DNA of 7,782 nt. Origin: Chloroflexota bacterium (lineage in GTDB: Bacteria > Chloroflexota > Dehalococcoidia > Lucifugimonadales > JADFKI01). The notes below the pieces were generated by a model. It made no database searches, was not told where the DNA came from, and was given only the letters and a program-made list of their open reading frames with translations. This document shows positions 1-7,782 of this stretch, piece by piece. Made by a program: the position numbers and the translations under genes. Position 1 is the stretch's first letter; each line of letters opens with the position of its first letter. Where the stretch lies: assembly GCA_009838595.1 (NCBI GenBank), contig VXRI01000051.1, positions 1 to 7,782 of the forward strand. The letters are read 5' to 3'.

Positions 1-66
1 GGTCTAAGGGTCTATTGTCGAACGCCTACTTCATCTTCCGCTCAATTATCATCACCTATAATCACC

Positions 67-72
67 AAAGGA
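67..72 (+). promoter_or_regulatory. Shine-Dalgarno site of the PfkB kinase gene
   Basis: AAAGGA lies 6 nt before the ATG at 79. It fixes the start in a frame that is otherwise open back to base 1. Confidence 0.7.
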
Positions 73-78
73 CGAACA

Positions 79-1071
79 ATGACCGTACTCGTTGTTGGCT
101 CGGTCGCCTACGACTCTGTGAAAACGCCGGTTGCCAGCCGTGAGACTTCGCTCGGTGGGTCGGCTATGTACTTCTCCATCGGCATCAGCCGGTTCGCGCC
201 CGTCAGCGTAGTCGCCGTTGTTGGCGAGGATTTTCAGGACGAGCATGTCGATGCGATGAGCTCTTGCGGCGTCGATGTTAGCGGCTTGCGGCGAGTGACG
301 GGCAGCACATTTCGCTGGGCAGGCGAATACTACGGCGCAGACCTCAACGCGCGTGATACGCTGGACACGCAGTTGAACGTGTTCGCGGACTTCTCGCCCA
401 ATATCAGCGCCGAACAGCGCCAATGTCCGTACCTGTTCCTAGCGAACATCGATCCCGAACTGCAATTCGATGTGCTGCAGCAGATGGAACAGCGTCCTCA
501 ACTCGTCGCCCTCGATTCCATGAATTTCTGGATAGATTCCAAGCGCGATGCACTCGATAAGATAGTCAGCAGCGCCGATGTGCTGTTCATGGACGAAGGC
601 GAGACGCGCGACTACGCGCAGGAAGGCAACCTTGTGCTCGCGGCGCGGCGCATTATGGCGATGGGTCCCGGTGTGGTCGTGGTGAAGCGTGGTGCGCATG
701 GCGTGCTGGTCTTTAATCGCGCTGATATGGACGATGACATGTTCTCCGTGCCGGCGTATCCGCTCGACCATGTTGTCGACCCCACCGGCGCGGGCGACAC
801 ATTCGCTTCTGGCTTCGTCGGTTATATCGCAGCCACTGGCGACACTTCACCCGCAGGTTACCGCCGCGCCGCTGTGCTCGGCTCGGTTATGGGCTCGTTC
901 TGTGTGCAAGGCTTCAGCTCGGACAGGGTGCGCAAGCTCAGGATGCAAGACATCGAAGACCGCTTCCGCGCATTCACGAGACTCACATCGTTCGCGCCCC
1001 TTGATGACGGCGAACACATCGTGCCTCTCGATAGACAGCGGCAAGCTAGACGAAAGAAGGATAGGGTGTAG
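79..1071 (+). CDS. PfkB-family (ribokinase-type) kinase, possible adenosine kinase
   Basis: This 330-residue protein is a cytoplasmic ATP-dependent sugar or nucleoside kinase of the PfkB/ribokinase fold. The N-terminal GG substrate-binding turn is at residues 26-27 (SLGGSAMYFS). The anion-hole/catalytic signature DPTGAGDTFASGF is at 234-246, with the expected catalytic base Asp240. The position of the family NxxE magnesium motif reads DEGE (172-175), so Asn is replaced by Asp. The C-terminus ends in a short basic tail. The ATG at 79 is preceded by AAAGGA at 67-72 with 6 nt spacing; the frame is open to the window edge, but this site decides the start. The next gene, 101 bp downstream on the same strand, is ahcY, followed later by metK. 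PfkB proteins include adenosine kinases, so removal of the adenosine made by AhcY is a natural role (inference from context). Family membership is secure. The substrate is not, and ribose, fructose or another nucleoside remain possible. Confidence 0.9.
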   Translation: MTVLVVGSVAYDSVKTPVASRETSLGGSAMYFSIGISRFAPVSVVAVVGEDFQDEHVDAMSSCGVDVSGLRRVTGSTFRWAGEYYGADLNARDTLDTQLNVFADFSPNISAEQRQCPYLFLANIDPELQFDVLQQMEQRPQLVALDSMNFWIDSKRDALDKIVSSADVLFMDEGETRDYAQEGNLVLAARRIMAMGPGVVVVKRGAHGVLVFNRADMDDDMFSVPAYPLDHVVDPTGAGDTFASGFVGYIAATGDTSPAGYRRAAVLGSVMGSFCVQGFSSDRVRKLRMQDIEDRFRAFTRLTSFAPLDDGEHIVPLDRQRQARRKKDRV

Positions 1072-1079
1072 AACGATAA

Positions 1080-2944
<1,865 letters not shown>

Positions 2945-3088
2945 CAAGGCTTGAGATGAATCAATAAATCGATGGGGCTATGCTAGGACTAAGATGGCGG
3001 CGAAGAACGCCAATTACGCCAGCTCTAACGGAACAGCCAGTCCAGTAACACCCTTACTTTTCAACATCTGTCCCAGGAGAAGAATAAA
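2945..3088 (+). other. metK leader/intergenic region
   Basis: This 144-bp gap is unusually long for the cluster and contains no gene. I see a weak hairpin, TGGCG (2995-2999) with CGCCA (3008-3012). Two short complementary pairs also cross each other: GGCT 2976-2979 with AGCC 3035-3038, and GGACT 2986-2990 with AGTCC 3039-3043. A T-rich patch lies at about 3053-3062. I do not recognise the conserved core of any known SAM or SAH riboswitch class. A promoter is likely but no convincing -35/-10 pair stands out. Confidence 0.35.
3075..3080 (+). promoter_or_regulatory. Shine-Dalgarno site deciding the TTG start of metK
   Basis: AGGAGA lies 8 nt before TTG at 3089. The next in-frame ATG is at codon 61, beyond the conserved GHPDK motif, so initiation at TTG is effectively required. 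Confidence 0.75.
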
Positions 3089-4300
3089 TTGAGTCATACC
3101 TTTACCGACTCCCCTTCGTACCTGTTCACTTCCGAATCGGTTACGGAGGGGCATCCTGACAAACTCTGCGACCAAATTTCGGACGCGGTGCTAGACGCGA
3201 TTATCGCGGACGACCCGAAGGCGCGCGTCGCCTGCGAGGTCTGCACCACCACCGGCTTGGTCGTCGTCATGGGCGAAATCACCACTGAGACCTATGTGGA
3301 CATCGCCACCATCGTCCGCGACACCATCCGAGACGCTGGCTACATCGATTCCAGTTACGGCTTTGACTACCAGTCCTGCGGCGTCGCCATATCGGTGCAC
3401 GAGCAGTCGCCGGACATCCAGCACGGCGTTGACACCGCCGTCGAACTGCGCGGCGAGGCTGGAGACTACGACGACCTAGAGGCTGTCGGCGCGGGCGACC
3501 AGGGCATGATGGTCGGCTTCGCCTGTAACGAGACGCCCGAACTGATGCCGCTGCCCATTTCCCTGTCGCACAAGCTCTGCCAGCGGATGGCGCAGCTGCG
3601 CAAGGATGGCACACTGTCGTATCTGCGTCCCGACGGCAAGTCGCAGGTTACCGTCGAGTACGCATACGGCGTGCCAAAGCGCATCCATACGGTCGTGATG
3701 AGCACGCAGCACAGTGAAGATGTGAGCCAGGAGACAATATCGCGCGACCTCATTGAACACGCCGCCAAGGCAATCATCCCAGCTGAGTTGCTCGACGACG
3801 ACACGCAGTATTGGATTAACCCATCCGGGCGGTTCGTAACCGGCGGTCCCGTCGGCGACACAGGTTTGACAGGACGCAAGATTCTGGTGGACACATACGG
3901 CGGTTTCGCGCGGCATGGCGGCGGAGCGTTCTCCGGCAAAGACCCGACGAAGGTTGACCGCTCCGCGGCGTACGCGGCGCGCTATGTCGCCAAGAATGTG
4001 GTCGCAGCCGGTCTTGCAGACAGGATGGAAGTTATCGTGTCCTATGCCATCGGCAAACGAGAGCCTACATCCATATCCATCGAAACATTCGGCAGCGGCA
4101 AGATAGCGGATGACAAGATAGAGGCGCTAGTGGCGGCGAACTTCGACCTGACACCCGGCGGCATCATCCGCGATTTACAGTTGCGTCGCCCGCTGTACAA
4201 GCAGACCGCGACCTATGGCCACTTCGGCCGCGACGATTTGGATCTGCCATGGGAGCACACCGACAAGGCAGACAAGCTCCGCCAAGCGGCGGGGCTGTAA
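3089..4300 (+). CDS. metK: S-adenosylmethionine synthetase (methionine adenosyltransferase)
   Basis: MetK makes S-adenosylmethionine from methionine and ATP, releasing phosphate and pyrophosphate. It is a soluble homo-oligomer needing Mg2+ and K+. The 403 residues match the usual bacterial length. Diagnostic motifs are [19 protein letters not shown] (15-33, ATP/methionine site), [15 protein letters not shown] (134-148, signature 1) and the glycine-rich phosphate loop [16 protein letters not shown] (277-292, signature 2). The C-terminal domain ends with the conserved YGHFGR-type stretch and a short basic tail. The gene starts with TTG, using AGGAGA. It lies downstream of ahcY and the hotdog gene and 63 bp upstream of the phosphohexomutase gene. 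Together with ahcY it supplies both SAM synthesis and SAH removal. Nothing is missing from the active site; identification is firm. Confidence 0.98.
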   Translation: MSHTFTDSPSYLFTSESVTEGHPDKLCDQISDAVLDAIIADDPKARVACEVCTTTGLVVVMGEITTETYVDIATIVRDTIRDAGYIDSSYGFDYQSCGVAISVHEQSPDIQHGVDTAVELRGEAGDYDDLEAVGAGDQGMMVGFACNETPELMPLPISLSHKLCQRMAQLRKDGTLSYLRPDGKSQVTVEYAYGVPKRIHTVVMSTQHSEDVSQETISRDLIEHAAKAIIPAELLDDDTQYWINPSGRFVTGGPVGDTGLTGRKILVDTYGGFARHGGGAFSGKDPTKVDRSAAYAARYVAKNVVAAGLADRMEVIVSYAIGKREPTSISIETFGSGKIADDKIEALVAANFDLTPGGIIRDLQLRRPLYKQTATYGHFGRDDLDLPWEHTDKADKLRQAAGL

Positions 4301-4363
4301 ATCTTTACACGAATATACAGGATGGACGCGATAGATAGGATAGACTGATAAAGAGCCTCTAGC
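4301..4363 (+). other. Short metK to phosphohexomutase intergenic gap
   Basis: The 63-bp gap holds a GATA-rich stretch (about 4329-4350, repeated GATAG/GATA units) and a weak AAGAG ribosome-binding site about 8 nt before the ATG at 4364. No terminator hairpin is visible, so read-through from metK is plausible. Confidence 0.35.
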
Positions 4364-5785
4364 ATGCCCATCAAATTTGGAACAGACGGCTGGCGCGCTA
4401 TCGTCGCCGAAGACTTCACCTTCGACAATGTGCGTCTCTGTGCGCAGGGCGCCGCCGATCTGATGAAGTACCACAGCCTAGCGTATCGCGGCTTCGTCGT
4501 GGGTTATGACACGCGCTTTGCGTCCGCCGAGTTCGCCGCTGCGGTCGCAGAAGTTACGGCGGGCAACGGCATCCCAACATACCTATGCGACAGGACGGCG
4601 CCGACTCCGGTCATCGCATACAACCTCGTGGCGAAGGATGCCGGCGCCGGCGCGGTCATTACGGCAAGCCACAACCCCGCCGCGTACAACGGCTTCAAGT
4701 ACAAGCCCGACTACGGCGGCAGCGCATCCCCGGAGATTGTCGAAGAGCTGGAAGCGCGCATTGCCGCAGCCGAATCATCATCCGGCGCGCAGCGAATGCC
4801 CCTGGCGCAGGCGCGGGCAAACGGCCTTCTCGAAACATTCGACCCCGCGCCGGACTACCTCAACCATGTCGCATCATTTGTCGATTTGGCGGCGATACGC
4901 AACGCGGGCTTGGACATCGTAGTGGACTCCATGCACGGCGCCGGCGCGGGCTACCTCGCCGACCTGTTATCCGGCGGATCAACCCGCGTCATCGAAATTC
5001 GCTCGGAGCCGAACCCGGCGTTCCCCGGCATGGCGCAGCCCGAGCCGCTCGCGCACAACCTAACGCCGCTCATCGACGAGGTGGAAGATAGAACCGCCGA
5101 CATCGGTCTAGCTACGGACGGCGACGCGGACCGTCTAGGGGTCGTGGACGACGACGGCCAGTTCCTGACCACATTGCAGACCTTCGCATTGCTATGCATG
5201 CATCAACTCGACACGCTTGGCAGGCGCGGGCCGCTCGTCCGCTCCATCACGATGACCGGCATGATAGACAAGCTCGGAGCAATATACGATGTGCCGGTGC
5301 ACGAGACGCCCGTCGGATTCAAGTACCTGGGCCCAGTGATGATGAGCCAGGACGCGCTAATCGCCGGCGAAGAAAGCGGCGGCTATGCGTTCCAAGGCAA
5401 TGTGCCGGAGCGCGACGGCATTCTAAGCGGTCTGATGCTGCTCGACCTGATGGTAAAGACCGACATGGACCTCGCCGACTTGCTAGGCGAACTGGAAGAC
5501 AAGGTTGGTCCCCACCACTACGACCGCCTAGACCTGCACTTCAACGAGAGCCTGCGCGCCACCATAATGGCTCGACTGCAAACCGCCGCGCCATCGACAA
5601 TGGCAGGCTTGCCGGTAGAGCAAGTGGACACACAAGACGGCTTCCGCTACCTGTTGGAGGGCGGCTACTGGGCGCTGATCCGCTTCAGTGGCACAGAGCC
5701 ATTGCTGAGAATCTACGCCGAAGCGGAGTCGCCGGAATATGTGGCAATGCTACTGGAGGAGGCGCGGGATTTGGCGGGGGTGTAG
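4364..5785 (+). CDS. Phosphoglucomutase/phosphomannomutase-family alpha-D-phosphohexomutase
   Basis: This 473-residue cytoplasmic enzyme belongs to the family that interconverts hexose 1- and 6-phosphates through a phosphoserine. All four active-site loops are present. TASHN at 100-104 has the phosphoserine Ser102. The Mg2+ loop DGDADR is at 252-257, the sugar-recognition loop GEESGG at 335-340 and the phosphate-binding loop SGTEP at 442-446. The N-terminus has FGTDGWR (5-11). GEESGG resembles phosphoglucomutase-type enzymes more than the GEQSGH of glucosamine mutase GlmM or the E-M-SGH type of many PMM/PGM enzymes, so glucose phosphate is the favoured substrate; mannose phosphate remains possible. 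The start is the ATG with a weak AAGAG upstream. It is the last large gene of the + strand cluster and probably works in polysaccharide or glycogen precursor supply. A link to the methyl cycle is by position only. Confidence 0.93.
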   Translation: MPIKFGTDGWRAIVAEDFTFDNVRLCAQGAADLMKYHSLAYRGFVVGYDTRFASAEFAAAVAEVTAGNGIPTYLCDRTAPTPVIAYNLVAKDAGAGAVITASHNPAAYNGFKYKPDYGGSASPEIVEELEARIAAAESSSGAQRMPLAQARANGLLETFDPAPDYLNHVASFVDLAAIRNAGLDIVVDSMHGAGAGYLADLLSGGSTRVIEIRSEPNPAFPGMAQPEPLAHNLTPLIDEVEDRTADIGLATDGDADRLGVVDDDGQFLTTLQTFALLCMHQLDTLGRRGPLVRSITMTGMIDKLGAIYDVPVHETPVGFKYLGPVMMSQDALIAGEESGGYAFQGNVPERDGILSGLMLLDLMVKTDMDLADLLGELEDKVGPHHYDRLDLHFNESLRATIMARLQTAAPSTMAGLPVEQVDTQDGFRYLLEGGYWALIRFSGTEPLLRIYAEAESPEYVAMLLEEARDLAGV

Positions 5786-5794
5786 AATAGAGTA

Positions 5795-5917
5795 ATGAAA
5801 GAGCGAAAAGACAATCAGAAAGTAAACAAGGCAGACGTGCGTCCTGAAACAATGGCGCACTTCAATGCAAGCCTTGAGAAGAACCGACGCCTCGGCGAGC
5901 TACTTGGCAAATCTTGA
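5795..5917 (+). CDS. Small 40-residue charged protein, function unknown
   Basis: A short open frame begins 9 nt after the mutase stop and encodes 40 residues, starting MKERKDNQKVNK and ending FNASLEKNRRLGELLGKS. The first half is Lys/Asn/Glu-rich. The second half is predicted by eye to be an amphipathic helix (ETMAHFNASLEKNRRLGELL). I do not recognise a family. It resembles the small charged proteins that often trail operons or pair with toxins, but no partner gene follows. No clear ribosome-binding site is seen, so expression may depend on read-through from the mutase gene. Its last 18 bp overlap, tail to tail, the end of the minus-strand 173-residue gene. Chance is possible for an ORF this short; the composition and tight spacing argue for a real gene. 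Confidence 0.5.
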   Translation: MKERKDNQKVNKADVRPETMAHFNASLEKNRRLGELLGKS

Positions 5918-6421
5918 TGTCCGGCTCGCCCTGCCGTTGCGCCGTATCGCGTCAACAATAGGCCCAAGCCGCGACGGGCCGGAAAACAACTCGTAGTTTA
6001 GTATGCGCTGAACTTCGTCCGCTTCCATCTCATTCGCCAAGAACTTGAACACTCTTGGGATTGCGCTTGCGCGAGTATTAGAAGCGGGCACATCGATGCC
6101 GTGAAGGTCGCAGAAATTCCGAATATCGCCGAATGTGGGCAGAAAGTCCTTGCGCTCGAAACGCTCCGCTAGGGCGACTATCGCATCCCGCTTATCCGAC
6201 GGCAGCTCCATATTAGCGGCGTATTCGACAGCGTCAGGCTTTGTGCTGCGCTTGCGGGGTTTCTTGGTCTTTGTGGCCTCGCCCGCGCCATTGACGGCAA
6301 GCGACGACTCAGATTGCGCGTCTTGTTCGGACGCAATCTTGCCCAACGCTTCAAGCACGCTGCCCAAGCCGTGCTCTTGGACTATGGGTAGCAGGGTCGT
6401 TTGGAGTTTTCGGTCAGTCAT
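5900..6421 (-). CDS. Unknown 173-residue partner of the ParA-like ATPase
   Basis: I do not recognise a named family. The N-terminal 35 residues look helical (MTDRKLQTTLLPIVQEHGLGSV onward). A Ser/Ala-rich linker and a strongly basic patch, KTKKPRKRSTKP (51-62), follow and could touch DNA or another acidic surface. Residues about 64-160 form a compact, mostly helical domain with FLPTFGDIRNFCDLHGI (93-109) and a helix-rich end (RVFKFLANEMEADEVQRIL, 123-141; SGPSRLGPIVDAIRR). There is no signal peptide or membrane segment. The ATG overlaps the upstream ParA frame's TGA as ATGA, so the two genes were built as a translationally coupled pair. ParA ATPases normally act with a partner or adaptor that links them to DNA or cargo, and this protein is the obvious candidate (inference). 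It is intact although its ATPase partner is broken. Confidence 0.75.
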   Translation of the reverse strand: MTDRKLQTTLLPIVQEHGLGSVLEALGKIASEQDAQSESSLAVNGAGEATKTKKPRKRSTKPDAVEYAANMELPSDKRDAIVALAERFERKDFLPTFGDIRNFCDLHGIDVPASNTRASAIPRVFKFLANEMEADEVQRILNYELFSGPSRLGPIVDAIRRNGRASRTSRFAK

Positions 6422-6564
6422 TCTATAAACTCGGGATCTGCGGCGTCCAACAAGTATTTCCAGAATTTATCTGCGAATTTGTCAAAGTCTCTGTGTGCAT
6501 CTCGCAAATAGGAAAAGTCGCTACGCATCATTTTAGAAAAACTACGGGAATGGGGAAATTTTTT
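6418..6564 (-). pseudogene. C-terminal remnant of ParA-like ATPase
   Basis: Directly after the TGA at 6565-6567 the same frame stays open for 48 codons to a TGA at 6418-6420. The translation contains FPHSRSFSKMMRSDFSYL and FDKFADKFWKYLL and ends in ADPEFIE. This matches, from memory of the family, the last segment of ParA-like proteins (a P-x-SR-x-x-x-K-x-x-R stretch, then an aromatic helix at the C-terminus). No start codon with a ribosome-binding site precedes it; the only ATGs are the doublet at 6526-6531. The frame ends exactly in the ATGA junction with the 173-residue gene, as expected of the original gene's true end. It is probably not translated on its own. GC is about 40% by hand count. 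Confidence 0.65.
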
Positions 6565-7011
6565 TCATTCAGACCTTGAAGGAATAAGCGCCAGGCTGCT
6601 GTCATTAGGACTACTTCTACCACCAATTGAATGTACCACAGAGGACATGCTGAGCGGGTGCGGTGATGGATTGAAGCGGTTTGGCGGTTGATAACCTTTG
6701 AACACTTCGACAATTGAGGGACTTTGAGCATTTAGGAAATCTCTACATCGCCTCCCACCCATTAGTGCCTGAGACAGATTAGCCTGTGGGTCCAAGTCGA
6801 TAGTCAGAGTGTCCGTGTACATTCCGCTTGATCCGTATTGTCTAGTAAAGGGCCTCATACTGGTCAGCCAGCGAGCCAGCATCGCCGCAATCGTCGTTTT
6901 CCCAACACCGCCCTTCATGTTGATTACAGAAACTACAACAGGCCCCTGTCCGTCAGCCATATATCCATATACTCCCTGCGCCATCGCAATCATTTGCCGT
7001 ATAATAAGCAT
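6565..7011 (-). pseudogene. N-terminal fragment of a ParA-like partition ATPase, truncated
   Basis: Up to 148 residues of a ParA/MinD-type deviant Walker ATPase. The deviant Walker A motif KGGVGKTT is at 33-40, with the first signature Lys, and is preceded by VVVSVINM. The switch region DLDPQANLSQALMGG is at 72-86. The frame ends at TGA just after LALIPSRSE. Intact relatives run to about 250-330 residues and contain a Walker B strand (D-C-x-P type) and a membrane/DNA-contact region, none of which is present here. Start candidates are ATG 7011, ATG 6984 and ATG 6960. ATG 6960 gives a normal-length lead into Walker A and would agree with a -10 at 7001-7006. ParA proteins dimerise with ATP on nucleoid DNA to position plasmids, chromosomes or protein cargos. 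This copy could at most bind nucleotide and is probably inactive. Confidence 0.75.
7000..7006. promoter_or_regulatory. Symmetric -10-like element between parA remnant and ABC-F gene
   Basis: The + strand reads TATAATA, a perfect -10 hexamer for the ABC-F gene at 7044. The - strand reads TATTATA, one mismatch from consensus and pointed at the parA remnant. Neither direction has a good -35 at 16-18 bp spacing. If used for parA, translation would have to begin at ATG 6984 or 6960, not 7011. Confidence 0.4.
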
Positions 7012-7043
7012 ACCACGCCAAACTAGATACGCTGACGCCTCCC

Positions 7044-7782
7044 ATGCCCATCCTCACCGCCACCAACCTAGCCCTGCTCTACGGCGAAATCGAGATTTTC
7101 GCCAACCTCGACCTTCAGGTCGATGAGCGCGACCGCATCGGCATTGTCGGTCCTAACGGCGCGGGCAAGACTTCGCTCATACGCATCCTTGCGAGCGAGA
7201 TTTCGGCGAACGGCGGCAATTACACTTGGCAGCGCGGCGTGCGTATCGGCTATGTGCCTCAGACGCCGGCGCAAGCCTCAGCCGGCACTGTCCGCGACGA
7301 AGTGATGCAAGCCTTCGACCGATTGCGCCAGGTCGAAGACGAACTAGCATCGAGCGCGTTGGATATTCAGGTCACGGACGGCACCGCGCGCCGAGACGCA
7401 GAGCGCCGCTACGATGCCTTGCTGCGCGAGTTCGAAGCGCTGGGCGGCTATGACTACGAACACCGCATGGAGCGCGTGCTGGACGGCGTCGGGTTGCCCG
7501 AAGAGACGCTGGCAACTCTTGCGGCGGACGCAAGCGGCGGCGAGCGCACACGCGCGGCACTCGCAAGAGCGCTGCTGTCCGAGCCGGATTTCCTCATCCT
7601 GGACGAGCCCACGAACTATCTCGACTTTATGGGGCTGGACTGGCTGGAAGACTTTCTGTCCACCTTCACCGGCGGTTTCATGGTCGTCTCGCACGACCGC
7701 TACTTCCTCGACAAGGTGGCGAACCGCATCCTGGAACTCGATAACGGCAAGATGCGATCATCCCCCGGCAACTTCTCGAAGT
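7044..7782 (+). CDS. ABC-F family ATPase, 5' half (cut by window edge)
   Basis: The 246 residues visible are the first nucleotide-binding domain of an ABC-F protein, a cytoplasmic twin-ATPase family without membrane segments whose members act on the ribosome (translation factors such as EttA, or antibiotic-resistance proteins). Walker A is GPNGAGKTS at 36-44 and the Q-loop is around Gln73 (GYVPQ). A charged helical insertion spans about 84-145. The signature is ASGGERTR at 163-170, where the usual first Leu of LSGGE is Ala. Walker B is FLILDEPTNYLD at 183-194, and the H-loop is SHDRYFLD at 216-223. The linker and second ATPase domain lie beyond the window. The ATG at 7044 begins the conserved strand (MPILTATNLALLYG); no purine-rich ribosome-binding site precedes it. 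The subfamily cannot be set from this half, and the missing linker would decide between housekeeping and resistance types. Confidence 0.93.
   Translation, partial: MPILTATNLALLYGEIEIFANLDLQVDERDRIGIVGPNGAGKTSLIRILASEISANGGNYTWQRGVRIGYVPQTPAQASAGTVRDEVMQAFDRLRQVEDELASSALDIQVTDGTARRDAERRYDALLREFEALGGYDYEHRMERVLDGVGLPEETLATLAADASGGERTRAALARALLSEPDFLILDEPTNYLDFMGLDWLEDFLSTFTGGFMVVSHDRYFLDKVANRILELDNGKMRSSPGNFSK

Noticed and set aside
57..62. TATAAT as the promoter of the PfkB gene
   Set aside because: A transcript from it would start at about 68-70, inside the ribosome-binding site, and no -35 lies at the right distance.
1..78. Tail of an upstream gene
   Set aside because: Frame 1 is open but reads low-complexity Ser/Thr/Pro sequence into the kinase start; nothing is recognisable.
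2995..3012. TGGCG/CGCCA hairpin as a terminator
   Set aside because: The stem is 5 bp with an 8-nt loop and no T-run follows.
3466..3939. Minus-strand open frames opposite metK
   Set aside because: They lie wholly inside a certain gene and have no family features.
6565..6567. TGA in the ParA frame as selenocysteine or programmed read-through
   Set aside because: The segment expected here in intact ParA is absent, so reading through would still give a protein without Walker B; no Cys is expected at this point.
6528..6731. 67-codon minus-strand open frame overlapping the ParA fragment
   Set aside because: It is a different frame with no ParA-like sequence, and I found no frameshifted remnant of the missing centre in it.

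Overview
The window looks like a piece of a bacterial chromosome, GC-rich in its housekeeping genes. The gene content is bacterial: a Bacillus-like layout of S-adenosylmethionine (SAM) synthetase, a short archaeal/thermophile-type S-adenosylhomocysteine hydrolase, an ABC-F protein and a ParA ATPase. Three genes start at TTG. A deep-branching lineage such as Chloroflexota (Dehalococcoidia/SAR202-like) would fit, but that is an impression from gene style and not a proven assignment.

Region 1 (about 1-5920, all + strand) is a methyl-cycle and sugar-phosphate cluster. It holds a PfkB-family kinase (79-1071), S-adenosylhomocysteine hydrolase ahcY (1173-2444), a PaaI/hotdog thioesterase-like protein (2441-2944), SAM synthetase metK (3089-4300), a phosphoglucomutase/phosphomannomutase-family enzyme (4364-5785) and a probable 40-residue protein (5795-5917). 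MetK makes SAM, methyltransferases turn it into S-adenosylhomocysteine (SAH), and AhcY splits SAH into homocysteine and adenosine. The PfkB kinase is a good candidate to phosphorylate the adenosine and so pull the reversible AhcY reaction forward. The hotdog protein is stop/start coupled to ahcY and lacks the usual catalytic residues of its family, so its role is open.

Region 2 (about 5900-7011, - strand) is a two-gene ParA-type module. A ParA-like ATPase gene is followed, through an ATGA overlap, by a 173-residue protein of unknown function. The ParA gene is broken. Its N-terminal part with Walker A ends at a TGA, and the same frame then resumes directly with what reads as the extreme C-terminal part of the family, so the central Walker B region is missing. 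The damaged stretch is clearly richer in A+T than the rest of the window.

Region 3 (7044-7782, + strand, cut by the window edge) is the N-terminal half of an ABC-F ATPase gene, divergent from the parA remnant. The two may share a symmetric -10 element. I found no RNA genes, insertion sequences, CRISPR arrays or convincing intrinsic terminators.
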